A program made the position numbers and the translations under genes. The notes beneath the pieces were generated by a model, which saw only the letters and a list, made by a program, of their open reading frames with translations, was not told the DNA's origin and searched no databases. A stretch of 64,000 nucleotides of DNA from Chryseobacterium sp. G0186 (lineage in GTDB: Bacteria; Bacteroidota; Bacteroidia; Flavobacteriales; Weeksellaceae), in the NCBI RefSeq assembly GCF_003815675.1, contig NZ_CP033918.1, positions 4,712,001 to 4,776,000 of the forward strand, given 5' to 3'. Positions 23,510 through 32,860 of the stretch are shown here, piece after piece (position 1 is the stretch's first letter; each line of letters begins with the position of its first letter).

Positions 23510-25789
23510 TTATGGATTTGAAATAATTAATGTTGACGGAATGTCAGACAGCCAGAGACTCTTTGTATCAATCAGGTTTTTCCAGCTTTTGCTGCTGATT
23601 AACATTAAATTTTGAGAATTTAAAAATTCTTTTTCAATTTTTTTCTCATTGTACAGCGTAATATGATTGGGTGCTACCTGTTCAATACTTCTGATCAGTT
23701 CTTTCACCTCAATATTGTTACGGATCTGTCCCGCAGCATCAAGAATAATAATCTGTGAATTATTATTGTTAATCAACCTTTTTGCATATTCAAGAAGATA
23801 AAAATCACTTAGATTGAAGATGGGAACAAATACTTTATCTGCTGCTGTGAAGTCTTTTTCCACTAAAACACCCACCGGAATATTGGCCTTATCTAAAATC
23901 TGCAACGTAAAATCGTCAAAAGGAGAATTGTTGAAGATGTTGCCTTTACCTTTTACTGTATTTAAAAGTTTTTCCGGGTTAATAATTTTAGTTGTAAATC
24001 CTAGGAGTCTCCCCAATAAACTTCCTTCATACATCGATTTTCCAAGCATGATCAGCAGGAGATCATAATGTCCTTTATTGGTAATGCTGGTAAGATCATT
24101 TTCTATATCGGTAGAGGCCTTGAAAAGGGTGGCAACTTCCAGGTTCAGCTCGTGGGATGTTTCAATGACATTCTGAAATTGGGATTCTTCATATTCATTA
24201 ATGTCATAAGCATGCATTTCATCCACCGGAGCAATATTCATCGCGGTAATGCTCTTATTCCCATTCATTTTATGGGTAAAATCATTAGCAAGTCTTAGAA
24301 GAGTACTTCCGGATTCCGGTTTGTCAAAAGACAGCAGTACACGGTACTTAGAATCATTTTCAGGAATAGGTTCGTCTTCGTCTTTTTTAGATTTAAAAAC
24401 GAAATTAATAAAGTCCAGTGCCGGGCCTGTCATGAAAGTGGTAAATAAGGCCATGATAACAAGCATGGCAAAGATTTCAGGACCCAATACTCCAAGGTCA
24501 TAACCAATATTAAGGACGATAAGTTCCATCAAACCTCGCGTATTCATCAAGGCTCCAATGGTTAAACTTTCTTTCCAGTTGATGCCCACAAATCTGGCGG
24601 TCAGTGCACTTCCTGCAAATTTTCCAACCACAGCTGTTAAAATAATAAATCCTGCGGTCATCCAAAGATGGCTGTCATTCAGCAAACCGATCTGGGTACG
24701 AAGTCCCGTAAAGACAAAGAACAACGGAAGAAGAAGTACTAAGGCTACATCCTCCACCTTATCAATGAACAATGTACGGAATTTTGCATTTTCAGGCATA
24801 ATAGCTCCTGCCATAAATGCTCCAAACAAGGCATGAATTCCAATAACTTCAGTGATATATGATGATAAGATTAAGGTAAGGAAGAAAATAGCAACTATCG
24901 GTTTGTTGATCGTATTTTTTCCGGCCTGAAGATCCCCGATTCTTTTCAGGAAAGGTCTTACAATTTTAATCATTAGAAATACATAGGCAATAGCCATGAT
25001 GATCACATAGATTGAACTTGTAAAAGAACCTGCCTTTACAATCGCGATCACTGCTGCAAGAATACACCATGCTGTAATATCATCTGCCGCGGCACAGGTA
25101 ATGACGATGGTTCCAAGCTTGGTTTTCTGCAGATTTCTTTCCTGTACAATTCTTGCCAGTACCGGGAAGGCTGTAATACTCATGGAAATTGCTATAAATA
25201 AGGCAAAAGAAGTAAACTGAATGCCATCTGGTGAAAATTCCTGATAAATAAAGTAGGAAAGGCCAATTCCCAGTGCAAAAGGAATGATAATACTGGCATG
25301 GCTGATGACTACGGCATCATGTGCTTTCTTTCTTAAGACACTCAGATCCAGTTCCATTCCTACAATATACATGAAGAGAATAAGACCTATCTGGCTCAAA
25401 AACTGTAGGTTGCCTAATGATTCCTTTGGAAAAAGAAAGGCTGAAAACTCAGGAAAATACATTCCAAGAAGGGATGGCCCGAGGATAATACCGGCAATCA
25501 TTTCTCCAATTACACTGGGTTGTCTTATTTTCATGCAGATCCATCCGAAAAGCCTTGCAGTAAGAATAATGATAACAATCTGGGCTAGCAATAATGCCAG
25601 GGGATGGTGTAAATTTGTTTTAAATGACTCCTGGAAATTTTCCCAGGTTGAGCCACTGCTGGTTTTATCCACAATATTTTCCTTTATCTCCAATGTCTGT
25701 CCTTCGATGATGAAAAAGTACATCAGGCATGAAAAGAATGCTATGGTTGTGATGTAGAAAATTAAATTTTTGTATTTCCCCAAATTCAT
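23510..25789 (-). CDS. Kef-type cation:proton antiporter with C-terminal UspA-like domain
   Basis: 759 residues. After an N-terminal helix (residues about 9-28) and a periplasmic-type loop, the CPA2 antiporter core runs to about residue 450. It includes GWICMKIRQPSVIGEMIAGIILGPSLLG, SMSITAFPVLARIVQE and a helix with ACAADDITAW, the paired-aspartate motif of proton antiporters. The C-terminal 300 residues lack membrane segments and look like one or two UspA domains (RVLLSFDKPESGSTLLRLAND, then a second ferredoxin-like block). Exchanges K+ or Na+ for H+. Monocistronic. Confidence 0.85.
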   Translation of the reverse strand: MNLGKYKNLIFYITTIAFFSCLMYFFIIEGQTLEIKENIVDKTSSGSTWENFQESFKTNLHHPLALLLAQIVIIILTARLFGWICMKIRQPSVIGEMIAGIILGPSLLGMYFPEFSAFLFPKESLGNLQFLSQIGLILFMYIVGMELDLSVLRKKAHDAVVISHASIIIPFALGIGLSYFIYQEFSPDGIQFTSFALFIAISMSITAFPVLARIVQERNLQKTKLGTIVITCAAADDITAWCILAAVIAIVKAGSFTSSIYVIIMAIAYVFLMIKIVRPFLKRIGDLQAGKNTINKPIVAIFFLTLILSSYITEVIGIHALFGAFMAGAIMPENAKFRTLFIDKVEDVALVLLLPLFFVFTGLRTQIGLLNDSHLWMTAGFIILTAVVGKFAGSALTARFVGINWKESLTIGALMNTRGLMELIVLNIGYDLGVLGPEIFAMLVIMALFTTFMTGPALDFINFVFKSKKDEDEPIPENDSKYRVLLSFDKPESGSTLLRLANDFTHKMNGNKSITAMNIAPVDEMHAYDINEYEESQFQNVIETSHELNLEVATLFKASTDIENDLTSITNKGHYDLLLIMLGKSMYEGSLLGRLLGFTTKIINPEKLLNTVKGKGNIFNNSPFDDFTLQILDKANIPVGVLVEKDFTAADKVFVPIFNLSDFYLLEYAKRLINNNNSQIIILDAAGQIRNNIEVKELIRSIEQVAPNHITLYNEKKIEKEFLNSQNLMLISSKSWKNLIDTKSLWLSDIPSTLIISNP

Positions 25790-25909
25790 GATTCCTATAT
25801 TTTGATGTAAAGTTGATAAGAATATTTTGAGATTAAAATAGCTGGTTTTTTAAATGTAATGAATGTTGTAAAAAATGTAATAAAAATCTAAAGATTAAAA
25901 AATGTTATT

Positions 25910-26125
25910 GAATGTTCTTTTGTCTTGAAACAAAAGAACCAAAAGTTCAAGACCTGGAAGCTTCCACTAAAAATGAAGTCTGTTCTCTAAAAACTCTAAA
26001 CTCGTGCGGTAGCAAGGTGTTTTTATTATCAGAGGCAGTGCCGCACTCAAACAATAGATTTTTTTTAACGTTCACAGTCTTCATTTTTTAATGCTCCAGT
26101 TTCCTAAGTCATTCAAAAGTTATGT
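25910..26125. repeat. intergenic element with hairpin, possible dispersed repeat or RNA
   Basis: The spacer 25790-26185 has no ORF of note. At 25914-25939 a perfect 10-bp hairpin (GTTCTTTTGT / ACAAAAGAAC, loop CTTGAA) is followed by AAAAGTTCAAGACCTGGAAG and, further on, by GTGCGG ... CCGCAC (about 26014-26056). The patterned sequence resembles intergenic elements I associate with Chryseobacterium genomes, but I cannot search to confirm. Orientation unknown. Confidence 0.45.
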
Positions 26126-26185
26126 ATATCAGTTTGAATGTTTGACTATGAATTTAAGAGAGGATAATGAAGCATGAAAGCAATT

Positions 26186-26896
26186 TTACCTTGTAAACAA
26201 TTCCATTAAGGAAGCCTTGTAGGCATCCCCGATCTGAAGCTTAAGAAAGTGTTCATCCTCTGCAGGAATCGTCGTGATGATCTCGTTGGTTGTAAATACT
26301 TTGATGGAGGATAGGGCAATGATCTCTTTCTTGTTAACCTGTGCAAAATCCTTGGCAGGAAGCATTTCCAGGAGGTTTTTAAAGTTGAGGTTCTTTAAGA
26401 CAATGGTGGTTCCGTCGTTAAGAATAATATCCTTATCGCGACTGTCGATTTCTGATGTTTTGATATAGGCAATTTGCTCTGTTAAAATGACAGTTTTACC
26501 GATATTGGTATTCCATTCGATAAAGTTTTTTTTCTGAATGGTATGGATTTGTTCCTTGGCCTTTTCAAAAGCCTGTACCAAACGTTCTTTTTTGATAGGT
26601 TTTCGGACGTAATCCACCACATTGAGGTCGAATGCCTCTGCTGCATATTCCTTGTAGGCGGTAGTAAAGATGATTTTCTTTGAACCGGAGATCAATTCGG
26701 CTACCTGAAGCCCTGTCATTCCGGGCATTTCAATGTCGAGTATACAAAGGTTACAGTCAAGAGAATCAATTTCTTTCAGGAAAACCTTAGGATCGTTGAA
26801 TGCCTTTATGACCTCTACGTCATCAATCTGTTCACATAGAAGTTTTAAATAGCTGATGGCTAATATTTCATCATCTAGAATAACGCATTTTATCAT
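26186..26896 (-). CDS. LytTR family response regulator
   Basis: 236 residues. Receiver domain residues 1-115: MIKCVILDDEILAI carries the acidic pair, LCILDIEMPGMTG the phospho-acceptor Asp, FTTAYKEYAAEAF the conserved Thr, and DYVRKPIKKERL the Lys. A LytTR-type DNA-binding domain fills residues about 130-236 (IAYIKTSEIDSRDKDIIL, AQVNKKEIIALSSIKVF). It overlaps its partner kinase gene by 26 nt. Regulon unknown. Confidence 0.9.
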   Translation of the reverse strand: MIKCVILDDEILAISYLKLLCEQIDDVEVIKAFNDPKVFLKEIDSLDCNLCILDIEMPGMTGLQVAELISGSKKIIFTTAYKEYAAEAFDLNVVDYVRKPIKKERLVQAFEKAKEQIHTIQKKNFIEWNTNIGKTVILTEQIAYIKTSEIDSRDKDIILNDGTTIVLKNLNFKNLLEMLPAKDFAQVNKKEIIALSSIKVFTTNEIITTIPAEDEHFLKLQIGDAYKASLMELFTR

Positions 26897-27644
26897 AGAA
26901 TTCTCCTAAATTGATTTTTAATTCTGCGGTGAAGATCCCGTTTTTTGAACTTTTTTCCAATTGATAATAAGTGCTGTAGATCATCTTAAGTCTTTGATCC
27001 AGGGATTGGCTTCCAAAACCGCTCTTTTCCTTTTCCAAACTATTCTTTAATGAAGCTTTATTGCTGACCTTCATGGTAAAGATGCCATTTTCAAGTTCCA
27101 GTGAAATGGAAATAAAGGAATCCTGTGCCAGAAAATCGGTGTGCTTAAATGCATTTTCAATAAGATCAACAGAAATTAACGGGGCAAAAACCTTTTCTTC
27201 ATACACTGAATCGGATTTATTAATTCTGGATTTGATCCTAAAATCAAAAAGAGGGTTGATCTTGATTTTATTAATTTCAATAAGGCTTAAGGCAAAATTA
27301 AGTTCCTCTTTTGGACTTACATATTTATTGTTGCTTTCATATAAAATATAATCCAGAACATTGGCCAGTTTATCCAGAGACATATAAGTCTGGTAAGCAT
27401 GAGACTGAACAGAATTGAGGATGTTTTTAAATAAATGCGGATTCAGCTTTGTTCCGATGTGTTCCAGACGAACCTCGTTGAGGCGCTGCTCAATGATCTT
27501 ATTGGTTTCAGAGAGCTTGGTGTTTTTCTGATTGAGTTTCTGATTTTGGCTAAACAGATAAATACTAACAGTCAGAAAAAGGAAAATGGCAAAAACTCCG
27601 ATGAATATCAGATAATCATGAATCATGTAGTAATTGCCTTCCAT
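26871..27644 (-). CDS. LytS-like sensor histidine kinase
   Basis: 257 residues. One membrane helix near the N-terminus (YLIFIGVFAIFLFLTVSIYLF), a coiled coil (KLNQKNTKLSETNKIIEQRL) and a His_kinase domain with the phospho-acceptor His in LNPHLFKNILNSVQSHA. The HATPase part contains LISVDLIENAFKH (N box) and KSGFGSQSLDQRLKMIY (G box). No sensor domain other than the single helix, so signals probably come from a partner. Start may be Met1 or Met7. Overlaps and pairs with the LytTR regulator. Confidence 0.88.
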   Translation of the reverse strand: MEGNYYMIHDYLIFIGVFAIFLFLTVSIYLFSQNQKLNQKNTKLSETNKIIEQRLNEVRLEHIGTKLNPHLFKNILNSVQSHAYQTYMSLDKLANVLDYILYESNNKYVSPKEELNFALSLIEINKIKINPLFDFRIKSRINKSDSVYEEKVFAPLISVDLIENAFKHTDFLAQDSFISISLELENGIFTMKVSNKASLKNSLEKEKSGFGSQSLDQRLKMIYSTYYQLEKSSKNGIFTAELKINLGEFYDKMRYSR

Positions 27645-27663
27645 ACAATTATATTAAAGAAAC

Positions 27664-28035
27664 CTACTTAAGCTTCTTAAGACTGTTTACAGTTACGGTT
27701 TCTTCACATTTCTCGAAAATAATCTCGTAAGCCGGATTTTTTTCTGGATAGGTCAGAAGATAATTAGGACATGGTTTTTTCTGAGCGTGGCTTTTGTCAA
27801 AATCTACTTTTCCGTTGGTGATGATGCTGTCCTTTATAAACTTTTCATCAATCTTATAGGTGATCATTGCCGTTTTAGCCTCTTCAGAGTACTTGAATTC
27901 CTTGGAAAGACTTTCTGCAATAACACGGCTGTTGGGTAGGTAACCGCTGCAGCTTGCTCCTTTCTTGTTTAAAATAAAAAATACGAGAATTAGCCCCGGA
28001 ATGAAGCCTATTGCATAGAATTTAAACTTTTTCAT
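27664..28035 (-). CDS. DUF4258 family protein
   Basis: 123 residues. One N-terminal membrane helix (FYAIGFIPGLILVFFILNKK) then a small domain with GYLPNSRVIAESL, INGKVDFDKSHAQKKPCPNYLL-type strands and IIFEKCEETVTV; the NGKVDFDKS pattern fits DUF4258. It starts one base beyond the stop of the alanine dehydrogenase gene, so the two are cotranscribed. Function unknown. Confidence 0.7.
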   Translation of the reverse strand: MKKFKFYAIGFIPGLILVFFILNKKGASCSGYLPNSRVIAESLSKEFKYSEEAKTAMITYKIDEKFIKDSIITNGKVDFDKSHAQKKPCPNYLLTYPEKNPAYEIIFEKCEETVTVNSLKKLK

Positions 28036-29226
28036 TTAAAAAATTAAAAGATTGATATCGTGGTACGTAAGTCCGAAACGGTCACAGATGATCTTTTTGG
28101 TATGTCTTCCTTTGTACATATATAAGCTCTGCTTCATTTCATTTTTGCGGATCAGCATATTTTCAAAGCCGCCTTCTTCATCATAATTTAAAATATAGGA
28201 AAGGAAGAAATTTGAAATCGCCTTAGTAGTGGTTCTAGGCATTCTTGAAGTAAGGTTCGGAAGTCCGCAGTGGATTACACCATGTTTGATGATGTAAGGA
28301 TCTTCCATGGTGGTCAGTTCAGAAGTTTCAATAACCTTACCGTTGTCTATGGTAATATCGATGATGACACTGCCTTTCTTCATTTTCATCACCATATCTT
28401 CGGTGACAATAGGGGTCATATTTAATCTTGGAAGAGCACCAATAACTACATCGGCACGTCTTAGACTTTTGCTAAGCTCCTTAGGATCGATGATGGAGGT
28501 AGGAACGCGGCTGTCAACCATGGTGTGAAGTCTTCTCAACTTTGATAATGAGTTATCGAAAACCTTAATGCTGGCTCCCAGACCAATGGCTGCCTTTGTG
28601 GCAAATTCACCCACAATTCCGGCTCCCAAAATTACTACTTCAGCAGGTCTTACCCCTGTAATACCACCCAGCATTAAGCCATTGGATAAGGCTAATAATT
28701 CTGAAGCGTATAAAACAGAAACGGTTCCTGCAATTTCACCGATTAATCTTACCAATGCAAGCTGTTTGTATTCATCAACGATAAATTCAAAGGCGATTGC
28801 ATTTATTTTTTTCTCTGCAAGCTTAAGGAAATATCCTTTATCTCTAAGATTGATCTGAAGTGCTGAAACCAAATATGTATTAGGCTTCATATAATCAATC
28901 TCATCCTCAGTAGGAGGATTGATTTTTAAAATCAGATCCTGTCCAAATGCCTCTTGGGGATTATTGGTGATCTTTGCTCCCGATTCGGAATACTGTAAAT
29001 CTGTAAAAAATGAACCTTGTCCGGCCCCTGCTTCTACGATGATCTCATGGCCATGCTCTACAAGCACCTGTACGGCGTCCGGAGTAATGCAGGTTCTCCT
29101 TTCGTTGAGACAGGTTTCCTTAGGAATACCAATACTGAACTGTTTTCCTTTCTTTATAACCTCCAATTTTTCTTCTTTCGGCATCAATTCTTCTTCTGTG
29201 AAAGGAGTAAAAATGTTTGTACTCAT
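28036..29226 (-). CDS. ald: alanine dehydrogenase
   Basis: 396 residues; interconverts L-alanine and pyruvate plus ammonia with NAD. GIPKETCLNERRTCITPDAV is the N-terminal substrate-domain motif with conserved Arg/Lys, and the Rossmann NAD motif is VVILGAGIVGEFATKAAIGLGA. VIGALPRLNMTPIVT and IHCGLPNLTSRMPRTTTKAISN complete the family signature. Flavobacterial forms have an N-terminal extension like that seen here (residues 1-30). A transhydrogenase alpha subunit would share the fold, but no beta subunit is nearby. Confidence 0.85.
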   Translation of the reverse strand: MSTNIFTPFTEEELMPKEEKLEVIKKGKQFSIGIPKETCLNERRTCITPDAVQVLVEHGHEIIVEAGAGQGSFFTDLQYSESGAKITNNPQEAFGQDLILKINPPTEDEIDYMKPNTYLVSALQINLRDKGYFLKLAEKKINAIAFEFIVDEYKQLALVRLIGEIAGTVSVLYASELLALSNGLMLGGITGVRPAEVVILGAGIVGEFATKAAIGLGASIKVFDNSLSKLRRLHTMVDSRVPTSIIDPKELSKSLRRADVVIGALPRLNMTPIVTEDMVMKMKKGSVIIDITIDNGKVIETSELTTMEDPYIIKHGVIHCGLPNLTSRMPRTTTKAISNFFLSYILNYDEEGGFENMLIRKNEMKQSLYMYKGRHTKKIICDRFGLTYHDINLLIF

Positions 29227-29293
29227 CCTTAAATTAAATTATGTCTTACAGATTGTTTTTTACACTTAATTAATAAGCAAAGATACATAATAT

Positions 29294-29701
29294 TTACTCG
29301 AATGAAACTTCTCTGTTTTCACCGGTATTCACAATACTCATTGTGTGATAGTTGAGCCCGTACAGTTCATCTTCATACACTTCCGGCCATTCAATAATGC
29401 ACAGAAAAGAGTTGTCGAGATATTCTTCAATACCAATATCATAAACTTCTTCGATATTTTTTAAACGGTAAAGATCAAAGTGATACACTTTTCCTTTTGA
29501 AGTATTATATTCATTCACAATGGAATAGGTAGGAGAGTTAACCTCATCTTCACTTCCAAGGTTTTTAAGTAAAAATTGAGTGAAGGTTGTCTTTCCTGCT
29601 CCCAGGTTTCCTTTAAGTAAAAGGATGTTATGTTTTAAGTCAGGAATGATTGTATCAACAATTTCCTGCCAGTCTTCAATGGTATGGATGGTAAACTGCA
29701 T
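29294..29701 (-). CDS. tsaE: tRNA t6A biosynthesis ATPase TsaE
   Basis: 135 residues; P-loop ATPase that with TsaB, TsaC and TsaD makes threonylcarbamoyl-adenosine on ANN-reading tRNAs. Walker A LLKGNLGAGKTTFTQFLLK, the NSPTYSIVNEY switch and HFDLYRLKN are diagnostic. It has its own start at 29701 and is divergent from dnaG. Downstream genes ald and DUF4258 are 67 nt away and may be cotranscribed. Confidence 0.93.
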   Translation of the reverse strand: MQFTIHTIEDWQEIVDTIIPDLKHNILLLKGNLGAGKTTFTQFLLKNLGSEDEVNSPTYSIVNEYNTSKGKVYHFDLYRLKNIEEVYDIGIEEYLDNSFLCIIEWPEVYEDELYGLNYHTMSIVNTGENREVSFE

Positions 29702-29763
29702 AGGCTAATTTGTTTGCAAAAATAATCATAATACCCACTAAGTGCATAAGTGCATTTATATAA

Positions 29764-29793
29764 TTGTAAGGTTTTTTTTAATGTGTATTTTTG
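29764..29793 (+). promoter_or_regulatory. dnaG promoter TTG-N19-TATTTTTG
   Basis: -33 TTG at 29764-29766, 19 nt, TATTTTTG at 29786-29793. The box ends only 4 nt before the ATG at 29798, so a transcript from it would be leaderless or nearly so. Confidence 0.75.
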
Positions 29794-29797
29794 CAGT

Positions 29798-31786
29798 ATG
29801 ATTTCTAAGCAGACCATAGATAAAATATTCTCCACAATCAGAGTAGAAGAGATTGTGGGCGAATATGTGCAGTTGAAAAGAGCAGGGTCTAACTTTAAGG
29901 GGCTCAGTCCTTTTCATGAGGAAAAATCTCCTAGTTTTGTGGTTTCACCAAGCAAGCAGATCTGGAAAGATTTCTCTACCGGAAAAGGAGGTACGGCGAT
30001 CTCTTTCCTGATGGAGATTGAAAATTTCACCTATCCTGAGGCGCTTCGCCACGCTGCGAAGAAATACGGAATCGAAATTGAAGAGGATCAGCGGGATATT
30101 TCCGATGAAGCAAAACATGCACAAACGGAAAAAGATCTGCTGTATAAGATTCATGAGGTTGCCAATACCTATTTTCAGGAGATTCTTTGGGATGATGAAG
30201 AGGGTAGAAGTATAGGACTTGCTTATTTTAAAGAAAGAGAGCTTAAGGATGATATCATCAAGAAGTTCCAGCTTGGATATTCCCCCGAAAAAAAGAATGC
30301 CTTTACCACCTATGCACTGGAAAAAGGATACAACAAGGAAATTCTTGAAAAATCCGGACTTTCTATTTTCCCTGAAAATACCCCTGCAGGAGTAGACCGT
30401 TTCAGAGAAAGGGTTATTTTCCCGATCCATAGTTTTTCAGGAAGAGTTTTAGGTTTTGGAGCAAGGATTCTTAAGAATAATGTTAAGACTGCGAAGTATC
30501 TCAACTCCCCGGAAACGGAGATTTATCATAAATCCAATGTTCTTTACGGTTTAAACCAAAGTAAGCAGGCTATTTCAAGAAAGAATGGCTGTCTTTTGGT
30601 GGAAGGGTATATGGATGTGATTTCCCTTCATATGTCCGGAATAGAAAACGTTGTCGCAAGTTCCGGAACTTCTCTGACGACAGAACAGATCAAGCTGATT
30701 AAGAGACTTACCGAAAATGTAACGATCCTTTTCGACGGAGATAATGCCGGTATTAAAGCCAGCTTCCGAAGCATTGATATGTTGCTGACCGAAGGAATGA
30801 ACATCCGTGTGTTGCTCTTCCCGGATGGAGATGACCCGGATTCCTTTGCCAGAAAACACCCACAGGAATACGTTGAAAAATACATCGAAAATGAAGCGAT
30901 GGATTTCATCGACTTTAAGGCAGAAATTCTCCTAAGGGATGTAGGAAATGATCCTATTAAAAAGGCTGAGGCGATCCGTGATATCGTAAAGTCGGTTTCT
31001 TTTGTACAGAATGCTCTGAAAAGAGAAGTGTACCTTAAGGAAGTTTCCAATAAGTTCGGGCTTTCTGAGCAGAGCCTTTTCAATGAACTGGATGTTCAGA
31101 AGCAGATTACCCAGAATCAGACGCATCATGTTCAGCAACAACAGAAAGAAAAAGCAACCACTCCAAAGATGGAGATTGTTCCTTTGGATCAGGAGAAAGA
31201 AGATCCTTTTCTGTTCGATGTACTGTTTATGGAGAATAAACTGGTTGACCACATGCTGATGTTCGGAGATATTGTTTTGAAAAGGAAGAATGAACAGAAT
31301 GAGGAATATCAGATCACGGTTATTGAAGAAATTCTTCATCATTTTGAAGAGGAACAATATGCATTCCTGGTTAAGGAAAATGAGATTATTATCAATCAGG
31401 TAAGAGAGGGAATCCAGAAAGAAGAACTTAGAAGTGGAAACTTTTTTGTATCTTTTATGGATGAAGAGATTACCACAAAAGTAGTTGACGCTCTGATGCC
31501 TTTGGATGAACTTGAAAACTGGGCTTCCAGAAACATTTATCCGCCCAACTACGGAGATAAGGTGGCAGATCAGATCAAAGGGGATGTTCTGCTACATAAA
31601 TACAGGTATATTGACTATTTAATAACAGAAACAGCCAAGGAGCTTGATCAATACAGCAATACAGATGAAACAAAGTATTATGAACTGATTAAAAAGATTA
31701 CTTTGCTGAAACAGGCTTCAATACGATTGAGCAATATTATTGAATACTCACCAATCAAGGGTATTTATGGGAACAGAAGAAGATAG
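29798..31786 (+). CDS. dnaG: DNA primase, zinc site degenerate
   Basis: 662 residues from ATG 29798 (an in-frame start at 29750 lies before the promoter). Makes RNA primers at replication forks. The N-terminal domain keeps the family shape (SNFKGLSPFHEEKSPSFVVS, QIWKDFSTGKGG) but the CHC2 zinc ligands are mostly gone: compared with E. coli, the first Cys is Ser37, the His is kept (His40), the last two Cys are Asp58 and Thr61. The TOPRIM domain is intact (LLVEGYMDVISLH, SSGTSLT, ILFDGDNAG). A Gln-rich linker (about 445-465) leads to a C-terminal DnaB-binding helical domain. Confidence 0.93.
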   Translation: MISKQTIDKIFSTIRVEEIVGEYVQLKRAGSNFKGLSPFHEEKSPSFVVSPSKQIWKDFSTGKGGTAISFLMEIENFTYPEALRHAAKKYGIEIEEDQRDISDEAKHAQTEKDLLYKIHEVANTYFQEILWDDEEGRSIGLAYFKERELKDDIIKKFQLGYSPEKKNAFTTYALEKGYNKEILEKSGLSIFPENTPAGVDRFRERVIFPIHSFSGRVLGFGARILKNNVKTAKYLNSPETEIYHKSNVLYGLNQSKQAISRKNGCLLVEGYMDVISLHMSGIENVVASSGTSLTTEQIKLIKRLTENVTILFDGDNAGIKASFRSIDMLLTEGMNIRVLLFPDGDDPDSFARKHPQEYVEKYIENEAMDFIDFKAEILLRDVGNDPIKKAEAIRDIVKSVSFVQNALKREVYLKEVSNKFGLSEQSLFNELDVQKQITQNQTHHVQQQQKEKATTPKMEIVPLDQEKEDPFLFDVLFMENKLVDHMLMFGDIVLKRKNEQNEEYQITVIEEILHHFEEEQYAFLVKENEIIINQVREGIQKEELRSGNFFVSFMDEEITTKVVDALMPLDELENWASRNIYPPNYGDKVADQIKGDVLLHKYRYIDYLITETAKELDQYSNTDETKYYELIKKITLLKQASIRLSNIIEYSPIKGIYGNRRR

Positions 31787-31896
31787 TTTAAAGGCAGTAA
31801 TTTTCAGGATTCTGTGACAAAAAGTCCTATAAAATTTTAGGAATAAATATTGTAATTTAAACTTCAAGAAAAATTAAAATAATACATAATAAAAAT

Positions 31897-32583
31897 ATGG
31901 ACATTAAAAAAGATTTCAGAGATTTCTCTGTAAAGCATTTAGGAAACAACGGTTTGGTTACCGATCAGTATATGGGTATGTATGGCCCAACGAATCTTAC
32001 ACCGTACATCATGGAGGAAAGAAGATTAAACGTTGCTCAGATGGACGTTTTCTCCCGTTTGATGATGGACAGAATTATCTTCCTGGGAACAGGAATTGAT
32101 GATCAGGTAGCGAACATCGTTACAGCACAGCTTTTATTCCTGGAAAGTGCTGATCCTTCAAAAGATATTCAGATCTATATCAACTCTCCTGGGGGTAGTG
32201 TATATGCAGGTTTGGGAATTTATGACACGATGCAGATCATTAAGCCGGACGTAGCAACAATCTGTACAGGTATGGCTGCTTCAATGGGAGCTGTATTATT
32301 GGTTGCAGGTGAAAAAGGAAAACGTTCTGCATTGAAGCATTCAAGAGTAATGATTCACCAGCCGTCTGGAGGAGCACAAGGAGTTGCTTCCGATATGGAG
32401 ATCAACTTGAGAGAGATGCTGAAATTAAAGCAGGAGCTTTATGAGATCATCGGTCATCATTCAGGACAGACGTATGAGTGGGTTGAAAAATCTTCAGACA
32501 GAGATTACTGGATGACTTCTGAAGAGGCAAAAGGCTACGGAATGGTAGATGAGGTTCTTCAAAGATCTACAGAGAAAAAATAA
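31897..32583 (+). CDS. clpP: ATP-dependent Clp protease proteolytic subunit
   Basis: 228 residues. Serine protease ring that degrades proteins fed by ClpX. Catalytic Ser in CTGMAASMGAVLLVAG, His in RVMIHQPSGGAQG, with Asp in the C-terminal DRDYWMTSEEAKGYGMVDEVL region. INSPGGSVYAGLGIYDTMQ is the conserved oxyanion loop. About 25 residues longer at the N-terminus than E. coli mature ClpP, in line with a propeptide. Monocistronic with a clear terminator; clpX is not in this window. Confidence 0.95.
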   Translation: MDIKKDFRDFSVKHLGNNGLVTDQYMGMYGPTNLTPYIMEERRLNVAQMDVFSRLMMDRIIFLGTGIDDQVANIVTAQLLFLESADPSKDIQIYINSPGGSVYAGLGIYDTMQIIKPDVATICTGMAASMGAVLLVAGEKGKRSALKHSRVMIHQPSGGAQGVASDMEINLREMLKLKQELYEIIGHHSGQTYEWVEKSSDRDYWMTSEEAKGYGMVDEVLQRSTEKK

Positions 32584-32606
32584 TTGATTTTAAAAATCAT
32601 CATAGA

Positions 32607-32636
32607 AAAACGTACCTAAACAGGTACGTTTTTTTG
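32607..32636 (+). terminator. terminator after clpP
   Basis: 11-bp stem AAAACGTACCT / AGGTACGTTTT with AAAC loop and T run. Confidence 0.9.
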
Positions 32637-32756
32637 TTATTTAAACCACAAAAGTCACAAAAGATTTTGAATGCTTACGTGGCTTCTAAATGTATATAAT
32701 ATAAAGAGTTCATAAGTTTTGAAAATGAAGAATTTTCATTGATGTTCTCATACAAT

Positions 32757-32833
32757 TGTTACAATTGGAGACGCCAAAATTCCCCTCTTTTGGAGGGGTG
32801 TCAAAAATTCAAAGAATTTTTGACGGGGTGGTC
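32757..32833 (-). repeat. dispersed intergenic repeat, copy B
   Basis: Reverse complement of 32760-32801 aligns to 4450-4493: GAGGGGAATTTT then CGTCT and CAATTGTAA are shared. Copy B also contains a hairpin of CAAAAATTC / GAATTTTTG (32802-32820). The rest of 32637-32886 has no gene. Confidence 0.6.
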
Positions 32834-32860
32834 TTTTTCTTTTATCCCTGCTTATAACAA

